Shown: in pieces, positions 9,300-17,143 of the stretch | How the letters are laid out: the number at the start of each line of letters is the position of its first letter | How positions within the stretch are numbered: the stretch's first letter is position 1 | Source of the DNA: an uncultured Gemmatimonadota bacterium | Lineage (GTDB): Bacteria > Gemmatimonadota > Gemmatimonadetes > Gemmatimonadales > Gemmatimonadaceae | Direction of reading: 5' to 3' | DNA length: 64,000 nucleotides | Assembly: GCA_902826615.1 (NCBI GenBank) | Contig: CADEFN010000004.1 | Span: 310,001 to 374,000 of the forward strand | The notes under the pieces: generated by a model | What the model was told of the DNA's origin: nothing | The model's database searches: none | What the model saw: only the letters and a program-made list of their open reading frames with translations | Position numbers and translations under genes: made by a program

Positions 9300-10087
9300 C
9301 CCACTGGCGCCGGCTGGCGGGGATGACCGGGCTCGTGATACTCGGCGCCTGCATCGACATCACCGTCGACGGTGACGCGATCGGCTCTCTGGAGTTTGTG
9401 CCGCCAGCGTATCCTTCGATCGATGCCGGTGACGAACTGCGCGATACCCTCGGCCAGCTTACCTCACTCAAGGCGCGGGTGTTTCGGGCCAATGGCGATC
9501 CCGATTCCACGGCCGAGGTGACATTCACCCTGCTGCGGAGCACCGGCGCCCGCGTGGATGGCAACCGGCTGATTGCCGACACCCTGCGCGGAGACACCGC
9601 GTCGCGCACCATCACCCTTTTTGCGGCAACTGGCGGGCTGCAGAGCCAGAGCAAGACGCTCACCATCGTGCGATCCCCGACACTGTTTGTCGTCGACGGC
9701 GATTCCAACGTCAGCATCAACTACCGGCTTTTTCCTACCGCAAACGACAACGGTTCCGACCTCAAGACGAGTCTGCGTTTCGCGCAGGCACTCAATGCGG
9801 CGGTGCCGGGGTACATCACGCGCTTTCGCATCCTCAGGGGCACGACTCGGTTGCCCACCACCGACACCACGCAGTCGTACTTCCTCCTGGACGGAAGTGG
9901 GCGCCCATCAGATCTGGACACAACGTCCACCGCAGGCGACGCTTCCCGGCGTCTGGTGTATCGTCGGCGCGCTGGTCAGCCTGACCGGGATAGTTCGGTG
10001 GTGGTGGTAGCGGAGATCCGGCCGGCTCGCCCAAATCAGCCTCCCCGCCAGGTGAGTTGGCGGGTCCGGGTGCAACCCGCATCCTGA
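9296..10087 (+). CDS. Putative lipoprotein of unknown function
   Basis: 263 residues. A short positively charged N-terminus (MTHWRR) is followed by a hydrophobic stretch ending in a lipobox-like LGAC near residues 16-19, so the protein is probably lipid-anchored after cleavage before Cys. The mature part is beta-rich with Ig-like spacing (SLKARVFRANGDPDSTAEVT and VSWRVRVQ), which suggests a bacterial Ig-like fold. No named family is recognised. The ATG overlaps the parA stop by 4 bases, indicating translational coupling. It could be the envelope cargo or sensor of the ParA cassette, but that is inference. Confidence 0.65.
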   Translation: MTHWRRLAGMTGLVILGACIDITVDGDAIGSLEFVPPAYPSIDAGDELRDTLGQLTSLKARVFRANGDPDSTAEVTFTLLRSTGARVDGNRLIADTLRGDTASRTITLFAATGGLQSQSKTLTIVRSPTLFVVDGDSNVSINYRLFPTANDNGSDLKTSLRFAQALNAAVPGYITRFRILRGTTRLPTTDTTQSYFLLDGSGRPSDLDTTSTAGDASRRLVYRRRAGQPDRDSSVVVVAEIRPARPNQPPRQVSWRVRVQPAS

Positions 10088-10178
10088 TTGGAGTGTTGCG
10101 CTGTTGGTCGCGCTGCGCGCGGCCTGCGTGTCTGAAGTTTTCTGACTTGTGTCCCGCAAGAAAACGCCTGGAGCTGCC

Positions 10179-12056
10179 ATGTCTGCCACGCTGCCATCAG
10201 TTAGCGCTCCCTCCTCACATCAGGCCTTTGCCCGCGGCCCGCAACGTACCTCGGCGCCGGGAACTCTCCTTGACGTCTTCTTTGACGTCACCAGACGAGT
10301 CAATCGCCCCGACGCGATGCGGGTACGGACCGGGGTCAACCAGTGGAAGAACATCGGACACGCCGAGATGGCTCAGCGCGTGCGGCACATCGCATTTGCG
10401 TTGCAGGCGCTGGGGGTCCAGCGTGGCGACCGGGTGGCGATTCTGGCTGAAAACCGGCCCGAGTGGGCGATCTGTGACTGGGCCTGCCTGACGATTGGCG
10501 CGGCGGATGTACCGATCTACCCCACTCTTCCCGCGGAGCAGATACCGTATCTGCTGAGTGATTCTGGCGCGGTCGTGGTCCTGGTGTCGACCGCAGCCCA
10601 GGCCGAAAAAATCGCCGCGATCCGTTCGCAGGTGCCGTCACTGAAAGCCGTCGTCGGATTCGATGCCGCCACGCGCCCCTTTGTGGATCATCTGCTGGAA
10701 GATCTCGAAGCTCGCGAGCGAGCCCAGGATTCGCCAGAGCGCATCGCCAGTCATGAAGCCGCCGCGCGCAGCGTCACCCCGAGCGATCTGGCCACCATCA
10801 TCTACACATCGGGAACAACTGGCGCCCCCAAGGGCGTCATGCTCACGCACGACAACTTCTTCTCCAATATCACGGCGACACGCGAGTGCATTCCGATGGG
10901 CGCCGATGAAGTGGCGCTGTCATTCTTGCCACTCAGTCACATTTTCGAACGCACCGGTGACTACTGGTTCTTCCTGAACGGCGCCAGCATCGCCTATGTC
11001 GAGTCCATCGACCTCGTGCCCATCGCCATGGCCGAAGTGCGGCCCACGATCGCCATGTCGGTGCCACGGCTGTATGAAAAGATGTATGCGCGGGTGCTCG
11101 AGAACGCCCTCTCTGGTGGCGCGCTCAAAAAGCAGGTCTTCTTCTGGGCACGCCGCGTGGCCGAGCGGTTCCAGGCCGTGAAGGTCAGCGGACGGACACC
11201 GTCCGGCCTCCTCGCCATGCAATACTCCCTCGCGCATCGGCTGGTGTTCTCCAAGCTGCAGGCGCGCACCGGGGGCCGGCTGCGCTTTTTTGTCTCGGGC
11301 GGTGCACCCCTGGCGGCGGAGATCAACCAGTTCTTCAACGCGGCCGGCCTGACGATTCTCGAAGGATACGGCCTCACCGAGACCTCGCCCGTGATCTCGG
11401 TCAACACACCAAAAGCGCAGCGGGTAGGCACGGTCGGGCGCCCGGTGCTTGGGGTGGAGGTGGCCATTGCCGCTGACGGAGAGATCCTCACACGCGGTCC
11501 CCACGTGATGAAAGGCTACTTCAACAAACCCGAGGCCACGCGAGAGGCGATCGATGCCGATGGCTGGTTCCATACCGGCGATATCGGCGTACTCGAGGAC
11601 GACTACATCCGGATCACCGACCGCAAGAAGGACCTGATTGTCACTGCGGGGGGCAAGAACATCGCGCCCCAACCCATCGAGAACCTGGTCAAGACCAACA
11701 AGTACGTCAGCCAGGTCGTGATGATCGGAGACCGCCGGAAGTTCCCCGTCATGCTGGTCGTGCCAAACTTTGAACAGCTCGAGAAGTGGGCAAAGATCAA
11801 GGAGTTGATCTGGACCGACCGCGCCCAGTTGCTGCAAATGCCCACCGTGCTGGCGAAGATGGACAAGGAGGTCCGCTCGCAGCTGAAGGGACTCGCCTCG
11901 TTCGAAACGCCAAAGAAAATCGCGCTGCTCGAACATGACTTCAGCATCGAAAGTGGCGAGCTCACCCCGACACTCAAGGTGAAGCGACGTGTGATTGACG
12001 CCAACTATCGCTCGCTCATCGACTCGCTGTATGTGGGGGGCCCTGACAAGGAGTAA
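10179..12056 (+). CDS. Long-chain acyl-CoA synthetase (AMP-forming)
   Basis: 625 residues of the ANL adenylating superfamily. The ATG at 10179 has GGAG at 10170-10173, 5 bases upstream, and is preferred over an in-frame GTG at 10149. The P-loop-like A3 motif is IIYTSGTTGAPKGVMLTH, the A5 motif is ILEGYGLTETSPV, and the A7-A8 region reads WFHTGDIGVLEDDYIRITDR followed by KKDLIVTAGGKNIAPQPIE. Length and motif order match FadD15-like long-chain acyl-CoA ligases, which activate fatty acids to acyl-CoA through acyl-AMP. It acts in the cytosol or on the inner membrane face. It follows the lipoprotein gene after about 90 bases and may have its own promoter. Confidence 0.9.
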   Translation: MSATLPSVSAPSSHQAFARGPQRTSAPGTLLDVFFDVTRRVNRPDAMRVRTGVNQWKNIGHAEMAQRVRHIAFALQALGVQRGDRVAILAENRPEWAICDWACLTIGAADVPIYPTLPAEQIPYLLSDSGAVVVLVSTAAQAEKIAAIRSQVPSLKAVVGFDAATRPFVDHLLEDLEARERAQDSPERIASHEAAARSVTPSDLATIIYTSGTTGAPKGVMLTHDNFFSNITATRECIPMGADEVALSFLPLSHIFERTGDYWFFLNGASIAYVESIDLVPIAMAEVRPTIAMSVPRLYEKMYARVLENALSGGALKKQVFFWARRVAERFQAVKVSGRTPSGLLAMQYSLAHRLVFSKLQARTGGRLRFFVSGGAPLAAEINQFFNAAGLTILEGYGLTETSPVISVNTPKAQRVGTVGRPVLGVEVAIAADGEILTRGPHVMKGYFNKPEATREAIDADGWFHTGDIGVLEDDYIRITDRKKDLIVTAGGKNIAPQPIENLVKTNKYVSQVVMIGDRRKFPVMLVVPNFEQLEKWAKIKELIWTDRAQLLQMPTVLAKMDKEVRSQLKGLASFETPKKIALLEHDFSIESGELTPTLKVKRRVIDANYRSLIDSLYVGGPDKE

Positions 12057-12123
12057 GACTCCCAGGGTGTGTCCGTCGCATTCGTCCAAGGCGTGTCCTG
12101 AGGCCCGTGCGTAGAATCTCCTG

Positions 12124-13038
12124 ATGCGCACTTCCCTCCTCCTGTTACTGCTGGTCCCGTGTGCCACCAAGGCGCAGCGTCCCGACCTCACCGGTACGTG
12201 GGTTGCCGCCCCTGGTGAAACGCCGCGTGCCCTTCCCGCGGCACCGGGGCCTGTTCTCGGTGCTCGCTTTGCCCTGGCGATGGATGGCTCGACACTCGTC
12301 ATGACACGTGCCGGGCGCGACCAATCGTTGGTGACGCGACTTCCCCTCGACGGATCGGTGGTGAGCAGCCGTATCCCGGGCCGTATGTGCGAGGGAGAGG
12401 CGCAGTTCCATGAAACCGCTACGTGGGAGGGCGATGCCCTCGCCTTCACTACAGTCGGGCAGACACCGGCTGGCACTACCCAGCAACGTCCGGCCACATC
12501 ACGCCGCCTGCTCCGTCTCGAAGCCCCCGATCGACTGGTGGTGGAGGGCACCATGATGCAGGGTGGACAGGCTCGGCAGGTTGGGTCGGTGTACCGGCGA
12601 ACAACCGATCAGATGCCTGCAGCACGGCCTGCGACGTCCGGTCCCGCTGCCACCATCACGCAACTCGCATGGTTAGGCGCCACCTGGATTTCCAGTGGTA
12701 ATGTGACAACCGAAGAACGCTGGACGCCGCCCGCCTCCGGTGGAATGATCGCCGTCGCTCGCACCCTTCGCGGAGAGTCACTGGCGAGCTTCGAGTTCCT
12801 CTGCATCGCCGAGCGGAATGGGACCCTCGCCTATCTTGCGATGCCCGATGGACGGTCGCCGGCGACGGTGTTCACGCTCACGAGCATCACACCCACAAGT
12901 GCGACCTTCGAAAACCCGGCGCACGATTTCCCGAAGATGATTCGCTACTCACTCTCGTCTGATGGCACGACGCTCGAGACCATGATCGCGGGCGCCGGAG
13001 GTGCGCGGCCGCAAACCGTGACCCTCAAGAAGCAGTAG
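12124..13038 (+). CDS. Secreted protein with C-terminal DUF6265-type domain
   Basis: 304 residues with a signal peptide (RTSLLLLLLVPCATKA, then Q). The first half (RPDLTGTWVAAPGETPR onward) looks like a lipocalin-like GTW strand set. The second half, from about residue 185, begins LAWLGATWISSGN and contains TTEERWTPPASGGMIAVART, FEFLCIAERNGTLAYLAMP and ATFENPAHDFPKMIRYS. These are the conserved strands of DUF6265, whose function is unknown. Both halves therefore look like small beta-barrels that could bind a hydrophobic ligand. Its 3' end overlaps the convergent AraC-type gene by 14 bases. Confidence 0.75.
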   Translation: MRTSLLLLLLVPCATKAQRPDLTGTWVAAPGETPRALPAAPGPVLGARFALAMDGSTLVMTRAGRDQSLVTRLPLDGSVVSSRIPGRMCEGEAQFHETATWEGDALAFTTVGQTPAGTTQQRPATSRRLLRLEAPDRLVVEGTMMQGGQARQVGSVYRRTTDQMPAARPATSGPAATITQLAWLGATWISSGNVTTEERWTPPASGGMIAVARTLRGESLASFEFLCIAERNGTLAYLAMPDGRSPATVFTLTSITPTSATFENPAHDFPKMIRYSLSSDGTTLETMIAGAGGARPQTVTLKKQ

Positions 13039-13834
13039 AGGTTCCACCGAGGGCGGTAAACTGTCGCGTGAAGGCGCTCATGCCGGCCACGAGTCCTACC
13101 GGTGCCGCCCCACCGAGTTCGGAAAAGTCACGGACGAGGTGGGCCTGATCGAAGTATCCACAGGCGTGGGCCACAGCTGCCCAGGAACCGGGATCGTCGC
13201 GACGTGCCGCAAATACGCGCTGGAACCGCCGGATACGCGACAACAACTTGGGCGAGATGCCCACGTCGGCGCCAAAGAGGCGCTGCAGGTTGCGGGGGGA
13301 AGTCCCCGCATCACGCGCCACGTCGGCGACATCGGCGGTGCCGTGGGACTCCTCGATCCGCGTGACGGCCGCCACCACGCGGGCATCGGCACCACGCGCT
13401 CTCCCGGCGAGTACGCGCAGCTGCGCGGTCAGCTCGGCCAGCACATCGGCGGGCTGTGAACCCCGGTGCCGTTCGGCCAAAATGTGAAGTGATGTGGAGT
13501 CGAGGTCGTGCCACGCATCCGTGATCTCATGCATCGGGCGGAAGAGTTGGCACCCGCCAAACGGCGTCAGGCGCGCGGCCAGGAGTGCAATGGCCCCGCT
13601 CGGCGCCACACTGAAGGGTCGTGTGATCTGACCAACGAGCATTGCCACCGGTTGCTCTTCAGGCTCGCGGCCCCGAGAAGCCATGAAGGGATCGCCCAGA
13701 TTGATGATGAGCTCGGGACAGCCATCGGGCAGCGCTGGCTCAGGCGCGAAGTCCCCGGCAGGTGACCGCAGGGTCCAGAAGCACCGAACCAGGCTCTTCA
13801 GATCATCGGGTGGTGCGTACTCGTTGTATTCCAT
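13025..13834 (-). CDS. AraC-family transcriptional regulator with DUF6597-type sensor
   Basis: 269 residues. The N-terminal 120 residues (YAPPDDLKSLVRCFWTLRSP, then PDGCPELIINLGDPF) match the DUF6597 sensor domain usually found before an AraC helix-turn-helix. The C-terminal region has two HTH units: ADVARDAGTSPRNLQRLF, and then PKLLSRIRRFQRVFAARRD leading to WAAVAHACGYFDQAHLVRDF, where GYFDQAHL is the typical second recognition helix. Such regulators act on nearby or scattered metabolic genes. The DUF6265 protein that converges with it is a candidate neighbour but not a demonstrated target. Confidence 0.88.
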   Translation of the reverse strand: MEYNEYAPPDDLKSLVRCFWTLRSPAGDFAPEPALPDGCPELIINLGDPFMASRGREPEEQPVAMLVGQITRPFSVAPSGAIALLAARLTPFGGCQLFRPMHEITDAWHDLDSTSLHILAERHRGSQPADVLAELTAQLRVLAGRARGADARVVAAVTRIEESHGTADVADVARDAGTSPRNLQRLFGADVGISPKLLSRIRRFQRVFAARRDDPGSWAAVAHACGYFDQAHLVRDFSELGGAAPVGLVAGMSAFTRQFTALGGTSTAS

Positions 13835-13870
13835 CCTCCCGGCCTCCGGGCGGCGTGTGCCGTCGCCCGC

Positions 13871-14278
13871 TCACTTGGCCTTCATTCGGTTTCCGCGAGC
13901 GTTGTGTTCTACCTCGGCAAGACCCAGCGCCTCGAGGAGGGGCGGCATGTACATCCCGAATCGGCCACGGAGCCCTTTCTTCTTTCCATACCAGCCACCG
14001 ACAGGATTCCTGGGCGACCGGCCCCATGCTTCCACGGTGCCCTCCTTCGCAGGTTTCTGCTCGTCAGCGGAGCCGAGTTCCATCCAGTCTCCATGTTTCT
14101 TGAGCATGGCATGCAGGTCGTCGATGGCTCGCGCATCGTAATGCAGTACTGTTTTTCCGACGGTGCAGACCAGCAGATCCGCGCCGCCAATCACTTCGCG
14201 ATGCATCGTGTAGTCCGATGTGAGCGGAGGCGTCTTGAGCTGCCAGGGATCAGCGGGGGTGCCTTTGGCCTTTGCCAT
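13871..14278 (-). CDS. Conserved small protein of unknown function (DUF6855-like)
   Basis: 135 residues, cytosolic, no signal peptide or membrane helix. The motifs DPWQLKTPPLTSDYTMHRE, TVGKTVLHYDARAIDDLHAM, HGDWMELGSADEQKPAKEGT and GGWYGKKKGLRGRFGMYMPP look strongly conserved and match what I remember of DUF6855. That family has no known biochemical role. It lies 36 bases upstream of the AraC-type regulator on the same strand and may be cotranscribed with it. Confidence 0.72.
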   Translation of the reverse strand: MAKAKGTPADPWQLKTPPLTSDYTMHREVIGGADLLVCTVGKTVLHYDARAIDDLHAMLKKHGDWMELGSADEQKPAKEGTVEAWGRSPRNPVGGWYGKKKGLRGRFGMYMPPLLEALGLAEVEHNARGNRMKAK

Positions 14279-14314
14279 GTGTCGAGAGACTCGTTGAGTT
14301 GAAGGAGCGATGAG

Positions 14315-14902
14315 CTACGGCGATTCAGAGTTTACCCTGGTGCCGCGGTCCAGACGGTGGAGTTCAAGAACGAAAAAGACGGCGCCGATCGCGGCGAGGA
14401 CGCCAGCCAGGGCAGGAACCGCCACGCCCCGCGCCCGGAGCCACGGGCCGGCGTTGAAGATCCACAGCACCCCGCACAACACCGGAAAGAGCCAGGCACC
14501 CAGCACCGAACCATAGATGAGCGCCAGCGCGCGATCGTGCCAGATATCAATCACACCGCCAAACTGCCTGGTGCGCCCCGGTCGGCTCGTGAACTGTCCC
14601 CCCTCGAAGAGACCGAGCGCGGCCTCCAGCCGTTTGGCGCGACCGGCAAGGGCATTGTAGAGCTGGGTGTTCCGCTGGTCGTAGAAGGTGAGACCAAGCG
14701 TGATGGCAAACCCCAGAAGGCCCACCATGAGTCGCGGGCCCGGCTCGGCCTTGAAGGCCTCGATGTTGAACGTCGTCACTCCGATGGCAAACCCCGAGAC
14801 TGCGGGCAACGCTGCCAGCAGATGGAAACGGATGTCCGCCAGATGCCGGAAACCGGCGAGTGTTGTTTCGTAGTCCTTCCAGTCGGTTTCGCGCTTGTCC
14901 AT
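14315..14902 (-). CDS. Four-helix membrane protein divergent from CHAT protease gene
   Basis: 195 residues from the ATG at 14900-14902, which has an AGGGGG Shine-Dalgarno about 7 bases upstream. The N-terminal 25 residues are soluble (MDKRETDWKDYETTLAGFRH). Hydrophobic segments follow near residues 28-45, 55-72, 125-145 and 160-180. A charged cytosolic loop after the second helix reads YDQRNTQLYNALAGRAKRLE. The two-helix hairpin plus helical linker resembles SLATT-like or RipA-like small membrane proteins, some of which accompany conflict-system effectors. That match is by layout only. It is transcribed away from the CHAT gene and may be its membrane partner. Confidence 0.6.
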   Translation of the reverse strand: MDKRETDWKDYETTLAGFRHLADIRFHLLAALPAVSGFAIGVTTFNIEAFKAEPGPRLMVGLLGFAITLGLTFYDQRNTQLYNALAGRAKRLEAALGLFEGGQFTSRPGRTRQFGGVIDIWHDRALALIYGSVLGAWLFPVLCGVLWIFNAGPWLRARGVAVPALAGVLAAIGAVFFVLELHRLDRGTRVNSESP

Positions 14903-14941
14903 GCCCACTGCCCCCTGTGATTCTGCCCCGGATTGCGGTGG

Positions 14942-14971
14942 AGCATGCGGCGTGCTGCGGCCACCTGTCAA
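14942..14971 (-). promoter_or_regulatory. Possible sigma70-type promoter for the membrane protein gene
   Basis: On the minus strand TTGACA (14971-14966) is followed after 18 bases by CATGCT (14947-14942). The -35 box is perfect and the -10 box is weak (three of six). It lies about 40 bases upstream of the ATG at 14902, a sensible distance. The CHAT gene starts 80 bases away on the other strand, so regulation of the two may be linked. Confidence 0.35.
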
Positions 14972-15052
14972 CACCTCTGACTGCGGAGTCTTGCGGCGCA
15001 CATCTTGCCCGCGCAGGAACGTGGGTGTCGAACCTTGCCGGGAGGGGACTGC

Positions 15053-17113
15053 GTGAGTGATCGGGACGGGCTGGTAACGCCACTGGTGGTTGAGAGCAGC
15101 GCGACATTGGGTTCGCTGGCGCACCTTGTGAGTCTGGCGAAGGCCGCAGTGTGGGTGCTGGTGAGGAGCACGGTTGGCTTCGACGTCGTGTGGAACCTCC
15201 TCCACATCGAGGACATCCGGATGGCTACGGACGAGCCCGCCGACCCGAAGGCCCGGTTGTCGGAGGCGCGGGTGCTCGAAGAACGAAACCGCGTGAGGAC
15301 CATTCCACTCAGCGCCTGGTCCGAGTCCACATCGGGCCCTGTGGTGATTCTCGCAGGGACGCGGGTCTTTGGTCTCGTTCCTCCCAAACTAGCTACAGCT
15401 CCCAGCGCAACGCGCAGCATCGGGGCGAGAGACCTCCCTCCACCGCCGCCCGCCCGGGCCAGGAGTGCACCTCTCAGTCCGCAGCCGGTAGGCGCCGCCC
15501 CTGCCGGCCTCGCGGAGGCGCTTCGGATCGATGCGTCGGCCTTTGTGCACTCCCCACAGAAGGTTCTGCAGGGCGAGACCTTCACACTCGAGGTAGGGCT
15601 GGCCGCCACTCCCGTCGCGGGTGTGGAGGCGGGCGCGGTGCGCATCGACTTTCAGCCTGGTGAATCAGCGGTCAATCTCGACATCCGCGTGGAGTGCGAG
15701 GGGTTCAACTCCGCAAACGGCTTCAGCCAGACCCTGTCGATTCCGCGTGATGATCCCTTCACCCCTCGGGTGAAACTGAGCCTGACGACAGCGGCCCTCC
15801 CCGACGGCATCGACGAAGTGCTGCGGGTGATCCACATCTCATATGCCTGCCGCGGCCTCACCTGTGGCACAGCCGCCTGGCGCGTTCTCGTGCAGCGCAC
15901 CGCGACCCAGGTGCCGGTACCTCGTGCGGCCCCGCCGCGTGTGGCCATCAACACCTCTGCGCCTCCAATCGACCTGACGCTGCAATGTGTGTGGCAGGAC
16001 GACAACGAAGCCTCACACACCCTGCGCTGGAGTTACTCGACACCGCATACCATCGCAGCGCCAACTAAAAAGATGGTGCGCAGTTCTGCAGAGCTGGCCA
16101 CCCTTCCCCTGGGAATCGTCGACGAGATGGCCCAGGCCGATGGGCGCGACGATGTCGAGCTCACGATGGGAGGTGTGGCGGCGCGCATCGCGGCCGAAGT
16201 GCCGAGTGGGGTGTGGGAAGTCCTGCGGGCTATCACCACGGCAGTCAAAGCGGCGCGCGGCGATGCCGCAGTGCCCACCCTGCTCCTGCTCACGCAGGAA
16301 ACCCGGGTCCCGTGGGAACTCGCGCTGCTGCCTGACGAGCCTGGCTCAGACGGCACCGGACCCCTTCGGCTGATCGGCACGGAGTTCATCGTGTCGCGCT
16401 GGGTCCTCGACGACGACAACCTGCCGCCACTCCCACCCCACGAGATCCGCTCGCACGACATCGTGGCGGTGTTTGGCGACTACGCGGGCACCATGGTCGC
16501 CGAGCTTCCCTTTGCGAAACAGGAGGCGGAGTGGCTGCGGCAACGTCATGGGATCCCGATCCCGGCGTCGCGGGCGAACCTGGTGAAGTTGCTCAACGAT
16601 CAGCAGCAAGACGACGCGGGGGAGCGTCTGACACCCGGCATTCTGCACTTTGCCGGACACGGCGAGGCCGCGCGCCCCAACACGCCATCATCGTTTATCG
16701 TGCTCAACGATGGCTCGAACATGTCGAGCACCGCGTTCTTGAACGCCCCATTGCTCAAGAAGAACGCCCCGCTGGTCTTTCTCAACGCCTGCCAGCTTGG
16801 GGCCGGCACCTCGTCGCTTGGGCAACCTGGCGGCTTTGCCGTCGTGTTCGTGCGCGCCCGGTGCTCGGCGGTGATCGCACCGCTCTGGTCGGTAAACGAT
16901 CAGGTCGCGCACGACATCGCGACGCACTTCTACGAAAACACCCTGGGCCTCGACACCGGCCCGCGCAAGTCGGTCGCGGAAGCCATGCGTGAGGCCCGCC
17001 TTGCCCGATTCACCGATGTGCAGGTTCCCGATCGTGACGGCGCGACCACCACACGTCGCACCTCGACACCGCTGGCTTATCTCGTCTACGGTCACCCCGC
17101 GCTGCATCTGTGA
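15053..17113 (+). CDS. CHAT-domain (caspase HetF-associated) protease
   Basis: 686 residues. GTG at 15053 is chosen because GGGAGGGG sits 5-12 bases upstream. The C-terminal 300 residues form a CHAT domain, a caspase-like clan CD cysteine peptidase. The catalytic His is in ILHFAGHGEA (His536) and the Cys in PLVFLNACQLG (Cys580). The phrases VPWELALLPDE and AVIAPLWSVNDQVAHD are typical family markers. Residues 1-90 form an unassigned alpha/beta module, 95-150 a proline-rich linker, and 165-280 a beta-sandwich (VKLSLTTAALPDGIDEVLRV). CHAT proteases cleave partner proteins in programmed cell death and antiphage systems. The hydrolase gene 30 bases downstream is the natural candidate partner. No repeat sensor or NTPase domain is present. 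Confidence 0.85.
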   Translation: MSDRDGLVTPLVVESSATLGSLAHLVSLAKAAVWVLVRSTVGFDVVWNLLHIEDIRMATDEPADPKARLSEARVLEERNRVRTIPLSAWSESTSGPVVILAGTRVFGLVPPKLATAPSATRSIGARDLPPPPPARARSAPLSPQPVGAAPAGLAEALRIDASAFVHSPQKVLQGETFTLEVGLAATPVAGVEAGAVRIDFQPGESAVNLDIRVECEGFNSANGFSQTLSIPRDDPFTPRVKLSLTTAALPDGIDEVLRVIHISYACRGLTCGTAAWRVLVQRTATQVPVPRAAPPRVAINTSAPPIDLTLQCVWQDDNEASHTLRWSYSTPHTIAAPTKKMVRSSAELATLPLGIVDEMAQADGRDDVELTMGGVAARIAAEVPSGVWEVLRAITTAVKAARGDAAVPTLLLLTQETRVPWELALLPDEPGSDGTGPLRLIGTEFIVSRWVLDDDNLPPLPPHEIRSHDIVAVFGDYAGTMVAELPFAKQEAEWLRQRHGIPIPASRANLVKLLNDQQQDDAGERLTPGILHFAGHGEAARPNTPSSFIVLNDGSNMSSTAFLNAPLLKKNAPLVFLNACQLGAGTSSLGQPGGFAVVFVRARCSAVIAPLWSVNDQVAHDIATHFYENTLGLDTGPRKSVAEAMREARLARFTDVQVPDRDGATTTRRTSTPLAYLVYGHPALHL

Positions 17114-17143
17114 CCCATCTCCCTCTCTTCTGCGAGTAATCTC

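Noticed and set aside
10920-12554. Long open frame on the minus strand opposite the acyl-CoA ligase
   Set aside because: It mirrors a clear enzyme gene on the plus strand; its peptide is low-complexity, shows no motif, and results from GC-rich codon structure.
14315-15205. Longer 296-residue version of the membrane protein starting at 15205
   Set aside because: The extra 101 residues would overlap the CHAT gene start and look non-coding; the ATG at 14902 has a good ribosome binding site.
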